From contig WQUN01000177.1 of the NCBI GenBank assembly GCA_009782085.1, positions 1-10,413 on the forward strand: a stretch of 10,413 bases of DNA. Reading direction: 5' to 3'. Made by a program: the position numbers and the translations under genes. The notes below the pieces were generated by a model. It did no database searches. It had not been told where the DNA came from and saw nothing but the letters and a program-made list of their open reading frames with translations. Of this stretch, positions 1-6,372 are shown piece after piece (positions within the stretch are counted from its first letter, which is position 1; every line of letters begins with the position of its first letter). Source of the DNA: Bacillota bacterium. Its GTDB lineage: Bacteria > Bacillota > Clostridia > Lachnospirales > WQUN01.

Positions 1-28
1 CAAGCCCCCGCCCTACCTGGAGGCTGTT

Positions 29-1084
29 ATGTCAGACTTTAGACCGAACTACAAAAACCTGGAAGCCGCCGCGCGAAACCGCGAGGTCAAACGCACCCCG
101 CTCTACGAGCACATCGTCGCCGTCTCCGTCATGGAGGCGATAACCGGGGCGCGCTTCGGCGGCCTGTACAACGGCGGCGCGGCCGATCTGCGGGAGTATT
201 TCCGGCATTATTTCGGTTTCTTCAAAGACTTCGGCTACGACGCCGCGCCGTTCGAGATCTGCATAGGGAGCGTCCTTCCCGGCGGCGGCGCGCTCGGGAA
301 CCAGCGCATGGACCCGGCCGTCAAGACCAAAGCCGATTTCGACAGATACCCCTGGGACGAGATACCCAAGATGTATTTCGACGCCTCGGCCCGATATTTT
401 GAAGCCCTGGCCGCCGCCGCGCCGGAGGGCATGAAGGCCGTCGGCGGAGTCGGGAACGGCGTTTTCGAGATAGTCCAGGATCTGACCGGCTACGAAAGGC
501 TCTGCTACATCCGCGGCGACGACCCGGAGCTTTACGCGGCGCTTTTCGGGAAGGTCGGCGAGGTCATGAAAAGCATATGGAAAGAGTTTTTGCCGCGCTT
601 CGGCCGCGCTTTCTGCGTGGTCCGCTTCGGCGACGACCTCGGCTTCCGCTCGTCCACGCTTCTGCCGCCGGACGACCTTCGCGAGCATGTCTTCCCTGTC
701 TATAAGGACGTCGCCGCCCTCGCGCACTCCTTCGGCAAGCCGTTTTTGCTGCACTCCTGCGGTTGCATCGGCGGCGTGTTCGACGATATCATCGCCGCGG
801 GCATCGACGCGAAGCACTCGAACGAGGACGCGATCATGCCGTTCACGGAGTGGGTGTCCCGCTACGGCGGCAGGATCGGCAACTTCGGCGGCATCGACAC
901 GGACGCGCTCTGCAGGCTGGACAGGCCGCAAATGAAGGAGTATATCACGGAGATTCTGGATAAGTGCAAGGGGCGCGGGGGGATCGCCTTCGGCTGCGGG
1001 AACTCCATCCCGGACTATGTGCCGCCGGAGAATTATCTGAATATGATCGAGATCGTCAGGGAATACAGAAACGATGCGAATTGA
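29..1084 (+). CDS. Uroporphyrinogen decarboxylase (URO-D)-family protein, probable corrinoid/zinc methyltransferase-like enzyme
   Basis: A 351-aa protein with a URO-D/MtaA-type TIM-barrel pattern. The C-terminal half holds a His-x-Cys pair in [10 protein letters not shown] (H242, C244, with C246 beside them) and a later Cys in [17 protein letters not shown] (C323). This His-x-Cys...Cys arrangement is the zinc-thiolate site of MtaA/MtbA/CmuA-like methyltransferases. True haem-pathway HemE lacks it, so a methyl-transfer or related role is more likely than haem synthesis; the substrate is unknown. The start at 29 is supported by GGAGG at 19-23, 5 nt upstream. The stop is followed after 10 nt by the rhaA start, with the rhaA SD beginning inside this gene's stop codon region, so the two are surely co-transcribed. 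This suggests a role linked to deoxy-sugar use, but that is inference. No transmembrane segments or signal peptide were seen. Family assignment is firm, exact function is not. Confidence 0.85.
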   Translation: MSDFRPNYKNLEAAARNREVKRTPLYEHIVAVSVMEAITGARFGGLYNGGAADLREYFRHYFGFFKDFGYDAAPFEICIGSVLPGGGALGNQRMDPAVKTKADFDRYPWDEIPKMYFDASARYFEALAAAAPEGMKAVGGVGNGVFEIVQDLTGYERLCYIRGDDPELYAALFGKVGEVMKSIWKEFLPRFGRAFCVVRFGDDLGFRSSTLLPPDDLREHVFPVYKDVAALAHSFGKPFLLHSCGCIGGVFDDIIAAGIDAKHSNEDAIMPFTEWVSRYGGRIGNFGGIDTDALCRLDRPQMKEYITEILDKCKGRGGIAFGCGNSIPDYVPPENYLNMIEIVREYRNDAN

Positions 1085-1094
1085 GGAGGATTCC

Positions 1095-2348
1095 ATGTCA
1101 TCCGTCGAAAAAGCCTATGAACTGGCCAAGGAGCGCTATCTCTCCGTCGGCGTGGACGCCGACCGCGCCGTCGGGGCCCTGAAAGACATCCCCATCGGCC
1201 TGCACTGCTGGCAGGGGGACGACATACGCGGCTTCGAAAGCCCCGATACGGCGCTTTCGGGCGGCATACAGGTGACCGGGGCGTACCCCGGCAGGGCGCG
1301 GACGCCGGAGGAGCTCCGCGCCGACCTCGACAAGGCCATGTCCTTGATACCGGGCACGCTTAAGGCCGCCCTCCACGCCATCTATCTCGAGGACGGCGGC
1401 AAGACCGACAGGGACGCCGTCAAGCCGGAGCACTTCCGGAACTGGGCCGCCTGGGCGAAGGAAAGGGGCATCGGCCTGGACTTCAACCCCACCTTCTTCT
1501 CCCATCCCCTGAGCGAGCCGTTCACCTTGGCCTCGCCGGACGAGCATATCCGCGGGTTCTGGATAAACCACGGCATAGCCTGCCGCTGGATCGGCGAATA
1601 TTTCGGCATGGAGACGGGAAAGACCTGCGTCACCAACATCTGGATCCCCGACGGGTTCAAGGACGCGCCGATAGACCGTTTCGCGGCCAGACAGCGGCTC
1701 GCCGACTCCCTCGACCGCATCCTGGCCGAGAAGATCGACCCGCGCTACAACCTCGACGCCGTGGAGAGCAAGCTGTTCGGCATCGGCACGGAGAGCTGCG
1801 TCATCGGCTCCCACGAGTTCTACATGGGCTACGCCCAAAGCCGCGGCATCCTCTACACCCTCGACGCCGGGCATTTCCACCCGACGGAGGTTATCTCCGA
1901 CAAAATCTCCTCCGTGCTGACCTTTATCGACAGGATATACCTGCACGTCTCCCGCGCCGTCCGCTGGGACAGCGACCACGTTGTCGCGTTCACGGACGAG
2001 CTCCGCGAGATCGCGCTGGAGATCGTCCGCAACGGCCTCACCGGCCGGGTGCTCCTGGGCCTCGATTTCTTCGACGGCAGCATCAACCGCCTGGCCGCCT
2101 GGACTATCGGCGCCCGGAACATGTCCAAGGCGCTGCTGTACGCGCTTCTGGAGCCGACGGAGACGCTTCGGAAAGCGGAGCTCTCGGGCGATTACACGAC
2201 CCGCCTCGCGCTGCTGGAGGAGATGCGCTCGTTCCCGTTCGGGGCCGTGTGGGACTGGTACTGCGAGAAGAACGGGGTCCCGGTCGGGACGGAGTGGCTG
2301 GAGGAGGTAAGGAGGTACGAGGAGGGGGTGCTGAGGAAGAGGGGGTAA
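1095..2348 (+). CDS. rhaA: L-rhamnose isomerase
   Basis: A 417-aa cytoplasmic enzyme converting L-rhamnose to L-rhamnulose (EC 5.3.1.14), the first step of the isomerase-kinase-aldolase pathway. Length is close to E. coli RhaA (419 aa). Family signatures seen: HCWQGDD at 37-43, NPTFFSHP at 131-138, [18 protein letters not shown] near 226-243, [10 protein letters not shown] at 256-265, RWDSDHV at 290-296 and [10 protein letters not shown] at 323-332. These carry the Asp/His/Glu residues expected for the two-metal site (candidates D257, H260, H262, D292, D294, D324). An in-frame ATG exists at 1074, but it lies inside the upstream gene. The ATG at 1095 is preceded by GAGGAGGA at 1083-1090 with good spacing, so 1095 is taken as the start. 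It is the last gene of its + strand unit and is followed by a probable terminator. Substrate assignment is supported by rhaB about 2 kb away on the other strand. Confidence 0.96.
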   Translation: MSSVEKAYELAKERYLSVGVDADRAVGALKDIPIGLHCWQGDDIRGFESPDTALSGGIQVTGAYPGRARTPEELRADLDKAMSLIPGTLKAALHAIYLEDGGKTDRDAVKPEHFRNWAAWAKERGIGLDFNPTFFSHPLSEPFTLASPDEHIRGFWINHGIACRWIGEYFGMETGKTCVTNIWIPDGFKDAPIDRFAARQRLADSLDRILAEKIDPRYNLDAVESKLFGIGTESCVIGSHEFYMGYAQSRGILYTLDAGHFHPTEVISDKISSVLTFIDRIYLHVSRAVRWDSDHVVAFTDELREIALEIVRNGLTGRVLLGLDFFDGSINRLAAWTIGARNMSKALLYALLEPTETLRKAELSGDYTTRLALLEEMRSFPFGAVWDWYCEKNGVPVGTEWLEEVRRYEEGVLRKRG

Positions 2349-2369
2349 AAATCATCATGCGTCCACATG

Positions 2370-2402
2370 GGACGGACTCGCGGTAAATGGGTTCGTCCTT
2401 TT
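2370..2402 (+). terminator. Probable rho-independent terminator after rhaA
   Basis: GGACGGACTC (2370-2379) can pair with GGGTTCGTCC (2389-2398) over 10 bp, two of them G-U wobbles, around a 9-nt loop. TTTT follows at 2399-2402. It lies 22 nt after the rhaA stop. The short T tract makes it a moderate call. The rest of the 102-bp convergent gap (2349-2450) shows nothing else. No clear terminator was seen for the opposing FRG gene, although the same hairpin is nearly symmetric. Confidence 0.6.
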
Positions 2403-2450
2403 GGCGTGGGCGTTGATAACTATCGAGGCGGTTCGGATGATAATTCCCTC

Positions 2451-4376
2451 TCATCCCGTTTTCAGCCATTCGCCGAAATCCTCTTCGGGATATTGTGTCA
2501 GATATGCCTTTGCGAGGGACGCCAGCGCTTTTTGGGTTCTGGAAGATACGGTTCCGAAAACTCTCATGTAAATATCATACGCGTCGCGGAATAAGTCCAG
2601 GGCCTTATCGTATTCTTCCATGGCGAAGTAAGTTTCGCCCAGCCCTTCATATCCGCGCGCCGTTTCGGAGTGTTCCTCGCCGAGTATCTTTCCGAAGATT
2701 TCCAACGAATTTTCGTACCACTCGATAGCCTCGCCATATTTCCCTTCCAGCCTATATACATCTCCGTAAACCAGATAGATTTCTCTGGTATATTCCATGC
2801 TTTCCTTACCCTTTTCCTTGCCTTTCTCCTTGCCTTTGCTTAAATTCTGGCATATCTCAAGCGCCTTTCCTAAATGCTCAAGAGCTTTATCGCCGCAGCC
2901 GATTTTGTTCTCATACTGCGCGCAGCGAACATGGGAAATAGCTATGCTTATATTGTCCGCCTGGAATAGACTCAGCCGTATTTCCAAACTCCTGTACGCG
3001 CATCGCTTTGCGCTGACGGAGTCCTCCCGTTCAAAATCCCACCTATCGACAAAACAGTGGGAAAGGTTGGCGTATGACACGGCAACGGAACGATGATACT
3101 CATCATAGGAGAGATATATTTCTTTCCTTATTTCCAAAGCCGTTTCATGAGTTTTTACCGCATTATCATAATCCCCGAAGTAACGATAGCATTCACCAAG
3201 ATTATTGTATACGATGGCCGTATCCGCATCGTTTCTGCCCAGCAGACTCTCCCGAATCCCAAGGGCTTTCCGATAATATTCGAACGCCTTTGGAAACTGA
3301 TCAGCTTCTCTGTATCTCACAGCCATTCGCTGATATAGATCCGCTGTCTCCAGGTGGCGCTCGCCAAGCTCTCTTGCCGTGATCGTATATGCCTTTTGGG
3401 TATGTTCCATGGCTTCGCGGTATTTGTATAAATCGCTGTAAACCATCCCCAGCTTGGCGTAGATGTGCGCCGTTCTCACGTCCTCGTCGCCCCAGAGCCT
3501 TTTCGCGAGCGTCAGCATTTGCTTATAACTCGTAAGCGCCTCATCGTATTTTTTCGCCTCGTAGAGCGTCTTGCCCTCATCCCAAAGCACGTCCACGCGG
3601 TTTTTGCCCGCGTGGTCGAACCACTGCGTGAAGCCCTCGAAATCCGGATATATCGTTTTCTGCGATATGCCCAGCCGGGCCAGGTCCTCCAGAATAGCGG
3701 CCTTATGTACGGACGGGATCCGTATGCTGTTGTAGTTCCTGCTCTTGATCTCCCCGTTCGGCGCGATCAGAAATACACTCTGCTGCACCACCAGCCTGCG
3801 GTCGATGAACGGCGCGGCGAACCGGTACAGATTGAGGCCGTCGTCCCTGAAAATATCGTCCGTTTTCTTGTCCTCGTCGACCAGCTCCAGGTCCCTGCTG
3901 ACCCATATGACGCGCGCGTATCGGGCCTCCGCGCAATCATCCCTGTCGCAGTCGTCCTCCTGGCAGGCGAACCAAAGCGCCACCAGCGGGTTTTCCGTGA
4001 AGTCGATCAGGTTCGTCTTCGCGCCATGGTGCTGCGCGTAGGCCAGCAGACGCATGTCGTTGACCTGTTTGTCCAGCAGATTGCCGTCGTACAGATGCTT
4101 CGAATCGGCGATCAGGCTTTTGTGATAGGCGAACAGCTCGCCTATGATCTCCTTGGAGCCCTTCCCCTCCAGCGTCTTGCTCAGCTTCCGGTATGCCGAG
4201 GAAACGACGCGCCAGCCGGCGCAGGCCTGTCCCCGGTACAAAATCTTGATCCAGTATTTGTTGGCGACCAAAATAAACGCTATGTATTCCGACAGGGAGT
4301 TTATCTCGATATCGCGGTAGCTGTTGTTTTTTATCCGGCTTTCAATTTCGCTTTCGAAGCTCTCAGCTGGGCTCAT
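2451..4376 (-). CDS. FRG-domain protein with C-terminal tetratricopeptide (TPR) repeats
   Basis: A 641-aa protein in two parts. Residues about 25-210 match the FRG domain, whose function is not established: ILYRGQACAGW near 45-55, then YAQHHGAKTNLIDFTENP near 113-130 followed by LVALWFACQ, corresponding to the family's QHHG...LLDWT.NP pattern. Residues about 264-625 are a run of TPR units of kinesin-light-chain type (for example YNNLGECYRYFGDYDNAVKT near 390-409), probably a protein-binding scaffold. A basic linker, KGKE repeated three times, sits at about 515-526. The ATG at 4376 has GAGAGG 7 nt upstream; a TTG at 4391 would add five residues but has no better SD. The start lies inside the 3' end of rhaB (14-bp overlap), so coupled translation is likely. 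The TPR half is visibly more AT-rich than the FRG half and the neighbours, hinting at a composite origin. No signal peptide seen. A rhamnose role is unproven; regulation or defence are alternatives. Confidence 0.88.
   Translation of the reverse strand: MSPAESFESEIESRIKNNSYRDIEINSLSEYIAFILVANKYWIKILYRGQACAGWRVVSSAYRKLSKTLEGKGSKEIIGELFAYHKSLIADSKHLYDGNLLDKQVNDMRLLAYAQHHGAKTNLIDFTENPLVALWFACQEDDCDRDDCAEARYARVIWVSRDLELVDEDKKTDDIFRDDGLNLYRFAAPFIDRRLVVQQSVFLIAPNGEIKSRNYNSIRIPSVHKAAILEDLARLGISQKTIYPDFEGFTQWFDHAGKNRVDVLWDEGKTLYEAKKYDEALTSYKQMLTLAKRLWGDEDVRTAHIYAKLGMVYSDLYKYREAMEHTQKAYTITARELGERHLETADLYQRMAVRYREADQFPKAFEYYRKALGIRESLLGRNDADTAIVYNNLGECYRYFGDYDNAVKTHETALEIRKEIYLSYDEYHRSVAVSYANLSHCFVDRWDFEREDSVSAKRCAYRSLEIRLSLFQADNISIAISHVRCAQYENKIGCGDKALEHLGKALEICQNLSKGKEKGKEKGKESMEYTREIYLVYGDVYRLEGKYGEAIEWYENSLEIFGKILGEEHSETARGYEGLGETYFAMEEYDKALDLFRDAYDIYMRVFGTVSSRTQKALASLAKAYLTQYPEEDFGEWLKTG
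2803..2838. repeat. Three-copy 12-bp tandem repeat inside the FRG-TPR gene
   Basis: On the + strand the units are TCCTTACCCTTT, TCCTTGCCTTTC and TCCTTGCCTTTG. Read on the - strand they encode the Lys-Gly-Lys-Glu linker between two TPR units. The 12-bp period keeps the frame, so copy number could vary without breaking the gene. Confidence 0.8.
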
Positions 4377-5862
4377 ATTCCTTCCTCTCAAACGACCTCC
4401 CGATGATCTCCCTGCCCTCGTCCATTCCCGCGATGTCCCCCACCGCCGCCATCTGCACGGCGATGTTGCCGAGCACGGAGGCTTCGACGGGCCCGGCGAC
4501 GATCTTCCGGCGGGTGGCGCTGGCCGTCAGCTCGCAGAGGAACTCGTCCCGGATGCCGCCGCCGACCATGTTTATCACGGGGGCCGCGCGGCCGGTCAGT
4601 TCCTCGAGGCTCTCGAGCTGGGCGCGGTACTCCTCCGTCAGGCCGCTGTAGACCGCCAAAGCGATCTCGCCCAGGCCGGACGGGCGGCCCTGGCCGTGCT
4701 CCTCGCAGTAGTCCGCCACGGCCTTTTCCATGTCCCCCGGTGCCATGAAGGCGGGCGCGTTCGGGTCGATGCGGAAATCCGCGCGCTTATCGGGTTGCCC
4801 ATTAACTTGCCTATTGGCTTGCCCACTGGCTTGCCCACCGGCGCGCGCGCTCCGCGCGGCCTGCGCTATCTCGCCGTAACCGAGCTCGCCGCCTTTGCTC
4901 TCCCGGAGCTTCTGTATGATCCACAGGCCGTTGATGTTCTTCAAGAACCTGATCTTGCCGTTGACGCCGCCCTCGTTCGTGAAATTGCGGGCGTATGTGT
5001 CACCGTTTATGATCGGCGCGTCCGCCTCGCGGCCCAGGAGCGACCACGTGCCGCAGCTCAGGAACACGCCGCCCGTGTCCCCGGAACCCGCGCGGCCGAA
5101 CGGCGTCCCGGCCACCGCCGAGGCCGTGTCGTGGGAGCCGACGGCCACGAACTTCACATCGTCCGCGCCGAAACCGGCCTCGCTCAGTATCTCGCGGTCG
5201 ACGCCGCCGATTATGCTTCCCGGCAAAACCATATCCGCGAAAAGCTCCCGCGGGATGTCCAGTTTTTTCAGTATCTCCGCGTCCAGGGCCCGTTCCCCGG
5301 CGTTCAGGAGCTGGGACGTGCTCGCTATGGTGTATTCGTTGAACATCTCGCCGGTCAGGAAGAAGCCGAACAGGTCCGGCATAAAGAGCAGTTTCCGGGC
5401 GCTCTCCCAAACGGCCGGGCGGAAGCGCATGTCCGCGCGGAGCTGGAAGATCGTGTTGAAGTCCATGAACTGGATGCCCGTCCGGTCGTATATCTCCCTC
5501 AGCGGCATCAGCCCGGCGACCTCGTCTTTCATGCCGTCGGTGCGGCTGTCCCGGTAGAACACCGGCGGGCCGACGAGGCTTTTATCCCTGTCGAAAAGGG
5601 CGTAGTCCACCCCCCAGGTGTCTATGCCCACGCTTTTGGGGCGTATGCCCAGGCTCTTCGCCTTCCGCAGGCCCAGCGTCATCTCGCGGAAAAGGCCGAG
5701 CGCGTCCCAGTAGAAGCGGCCGCGCGCCTTCACGGGGTCGTTCGGGAAGCGGTGGACCTCCCGGAGGGAGAGCTTTTCCCCGTCGAAAGCGCCGGCCATC
5801 AGGCGGCCGCCGGAAGCGCCCAGGTCGAAGGCCAGGTAGGAGCCCGCAGCGGTCATCTTCAT
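4363..5862 (-). CDS. rhaB: Rhamnulokinase (L-rhamnulose kinase), FGGY family
   Basis: A 499-aa kinase that phosphorylates L-rhamnulose to L-rhamnulose-1-phosphate with ATP (EC 2.7.1.5), the step after rhaA. Seen in order: N-terminal phosphate motif AFDLGASGGR at 11-20; IDTWGVDYALFDRD at 80-93, typical of RhaB; FMDFNTIFQL at 132-141; GSHDTASAV at 242-250 with the probable catalytic base D245; CGTWSLLG at 270-277; and the C-terminal adenosine-site stretch VGGGIRDEFLCELTA at 433-447. It is slightly longer than usual because of a low-complexity Gly/Gln/Asn-rich insert near residues 340-358, between YGEIAQAA and the conserved IDP...F..PGDM region. The start at 5862 has GGAGG at 5870-5874 with 7-nt spacing. 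It overlaps the 54-aa gene upstream by ATGA and the FRG gene downstream by 14 bp, so all three form one unit. No aldolase (rhaD) follows here. Confidence 0.96.
   Translation of the reverse strand: MKMTAAGSYLAFDLGASGGRLMAGAFDGEKLSLREVHRFPNDPVKARGRFYWDALGLFREMTLGLRKAKSLGIRPKSVGIDTWGVDYALFDRDKSLVGPPVFYRDSRTDGMKDEVAGLMPLREIYDRTGIQFMDFNTIFQLRADMRFRPAVWESARKLLFMPDLFGFFLTGEMFNEYTIASTSQLLNAGERALDAEILKKLDIPRELFADMVLPGSIIGGVDREILSEAGFGADDVKFVAVGSHDTASAVAGTPFGRAGSGDTGGVFLSCGTWSLLGREADAPIINGDTYARNFTNEGGVNGKIRFLKNINGLWIIQKLRESKGGELGYGEIAQAARSARAGGQASGQANRQVNGQPDKRADFRIDPNAPAFMAPGDMEKAVADYCEEHGQGRPSGLGEIALAVYSGLTEEYRAQLESLEELTGRAAPVINMVGGGIRDEFLCELTASATRRKIVAGPVEASVLGNIAVQMAAVGDIAGMDEGREIIGRSFERKEYEPS
4795..4842. 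repeat. Four-copy 12-bp tandem repeat inside rhaB
   Basis: On the + strand the units are TTGCCCATTAAC, TTGCCTATTGGC, TTGCCCACTGGC and TTGCCCACCGGC. On the coding strand they give a four-residue period around Gly/Arg-Gln (GGQA, SGQA, NRQV, NGQP). The region forms a non-conserved insert in the kinase's C-terminal domain. Unit length is a multiple of three, so expansion or loss is frame-neutral. Confidence 0.9.
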
Positions 5863-6023
5863 CTCTTTGCCTCCGTGTCTTTCGCGTTCATACCTCCCGC
5901 CGCGCCGCCGTCCCCGGCGCGCTGGATGGCTTCGATGGCGGCCTTGGCCGATTCCAGGTCTTTCGCGCTTTTGAGTATTTGCATAACCATTTCGAGAATT
6001 GATTTGTACTGAAAATCGGTCAA
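5859..6023 (-). CDS. 54-aa small protein translationally coupled to rhaB, unknown function
   Basis: I do not recognise a named family. The reading frame starts at TTG (6023) with GGGGAGG at 6031-6037 and 7-nt spacing, a better SD than any internal ATG has. It reads MTDFQYKSILEMVMQILKSA and ends in EAKR. Residues 1-35 look like one or two amphipathic helices (KSILEMVMQIL, then DLESAKAAIEAIQ), followed by a Gly/Ala-rich turn and a charged tail; no Cys and no clear membrane segment. Its TGA overlaps the rhaB ATG as ATGA, a classic coupling arrangement, which together with the SD is the main evidence that it is translated. It could be a small partner of the kinase, or simply a leader that sets rhaB translation. 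An ATG at 6043 is out of frame and closes quickly. Confidence 0.65.
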   Translation of the reverse strand: MTDFQYKSILEMVMQILKSAKDLESAKAAIEAIQRAGDGGAAGGMNAKDTEAKR

Positions 6024-6045
6024 TGTTTTCCCTCCCCGTTCATAT

Positions 6046-6201
6046 TGAGTAGCCTCGGAAACTCCAAACCCGCATGAATACAGGGTTGTAGATATAAAAC
6101 CAATTTAACGTACCCCCATGTAGGGGCGGCCATTGGCCGTCCTCGGACGCGCAATGCGCGCCCCTACGCGGATGGCAATAATTGGTTTCCGAGGGTACTC
6201 A
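6046..6201. repeat. MITE-like intergenic element with 17-bp imperfect inverted termini
   Basis: The left end (6046-6062) and right end (6185-6201) are inverted repeats matching at 16 of 17 positions; the core word is CCTCGGAAAC on the left and GTTTCCGAGG on the right. A second inverted pair, AAACCAATT (6097-6105) and AATTGGTTT (6180-6188), is nested inside, with the 48-bp palindrome at its centre. It encodes no protein. It fills the gap between rubredoxin and the small rha gene; its right end covers the rubredoxin stop codon. No flanking target-site duplication was evident, and no convincing promoter for the rha unit was found here. Confidence 0.6.
6120..6167. repeat. 48-bp cloverleaf-like palindrome, REP-type
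   Basis: The ends GTAGGGGCG (6120-6128) and CGCCCCTAC (6159-6167) pair over 9 bp. Between them lie three self-complementary blocks with no spacer: GCCATTGGC (6129-6137), CGTCCTCGGACG (6138-6149) and CGCAATGCG (6150-6158). The element can fold as a four-arm cloverleaf or as one long hairpin in which CATTG of the first block pairs with CAATG of the third. Dispersed short palindromes with GTAGGGG...CCCCTAC ends are a common style of intergenic repeat. It may also act as a transcription barrier after rubredoxin, though it lacks a T tract. Confidence 0.75.
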
Positions 6202-6357
6202 CGCCTTCTCAAAGCTGTCCTTCCCCACCCCGCAGACCGGGCAGGCCCAGTCCTCCGGCAAATCGGCGAACGGCGTCCCCGGCGCGATCCCGCTGTCCGG
6301 GTCCCCTTCCGCCGGGTCATACACATAGCCGCAAATCTGACATACGTACTTGTCCAT
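6199..6357 (-). CDS. Rubredoxin
   Basis: A 52-aa cytoplasmic one-iron electron carrier. The two Cys pairs of the Fe(SCys)4 site are C6-x-x-C9 in [12 protein letters not shown] and C39-x-x-C42 in ACPVCGVGK. Other rubredoxin hallmarks are [20 protein letters not shown] and the aromatic residues Y4, Y11, Y13, F30, W37 and F49. Length is typical. The start at 6357 has GGGGAGG at 6364-6370 with 6-nt spacing. It starts 15 nt after the pyruvate kinase stop and is probably the last gene of the pfkA-pyk unit. Rubredoxins serve oxidative-stress reductases and other redox partners in anaerobes; none is in the window. The stop codon falls in the right terminus of the adjoining repeat element, yet the C-terminus is of normal length. 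Confidence 0.96.
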   Translation of the reverse strand: MDKYVCQICGYVYDPAEGDPDSGIAPGTPFADLPEDWACPVCGVGKDSFEKA

Positions 6358-6372
6358 ATAAATCCTCCCCGA

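Noticed and set aside
1074..1094. Seven-residue N-terminal extension of rhaA from the ATG at 1074
   Set aside because: That ATG lies inside the upstream gene without an SD; the ATG at 1095 has a strong one.
32..1979. Long - strand frames opposite the URO-D gene and rhaA
   Set aside because: Antisense shadows of two clearly recognised genes.
3465..4406. 313-codon open frame on the + strand opposite the FRG domain
   Set aside because: Mirrors the FRG-encoding GC-rich part; the - strand frame has clear FRG and TPR motifs.
4324..6012. 562-codon open frame on the + strand opposite rhaB
   Set aside because: It is the antisense shadow of a GC-rich coding region; no SD, no family resemblance, low-complexity composition, and it lies across the conserved rhaB and small-gene frames.
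6063..6110. Promoter for the rha - strand unit (TTGGTT, 17 nt, TATTCA)
   Set aside because: Only three of six positions match in each box; too weak to annotate.
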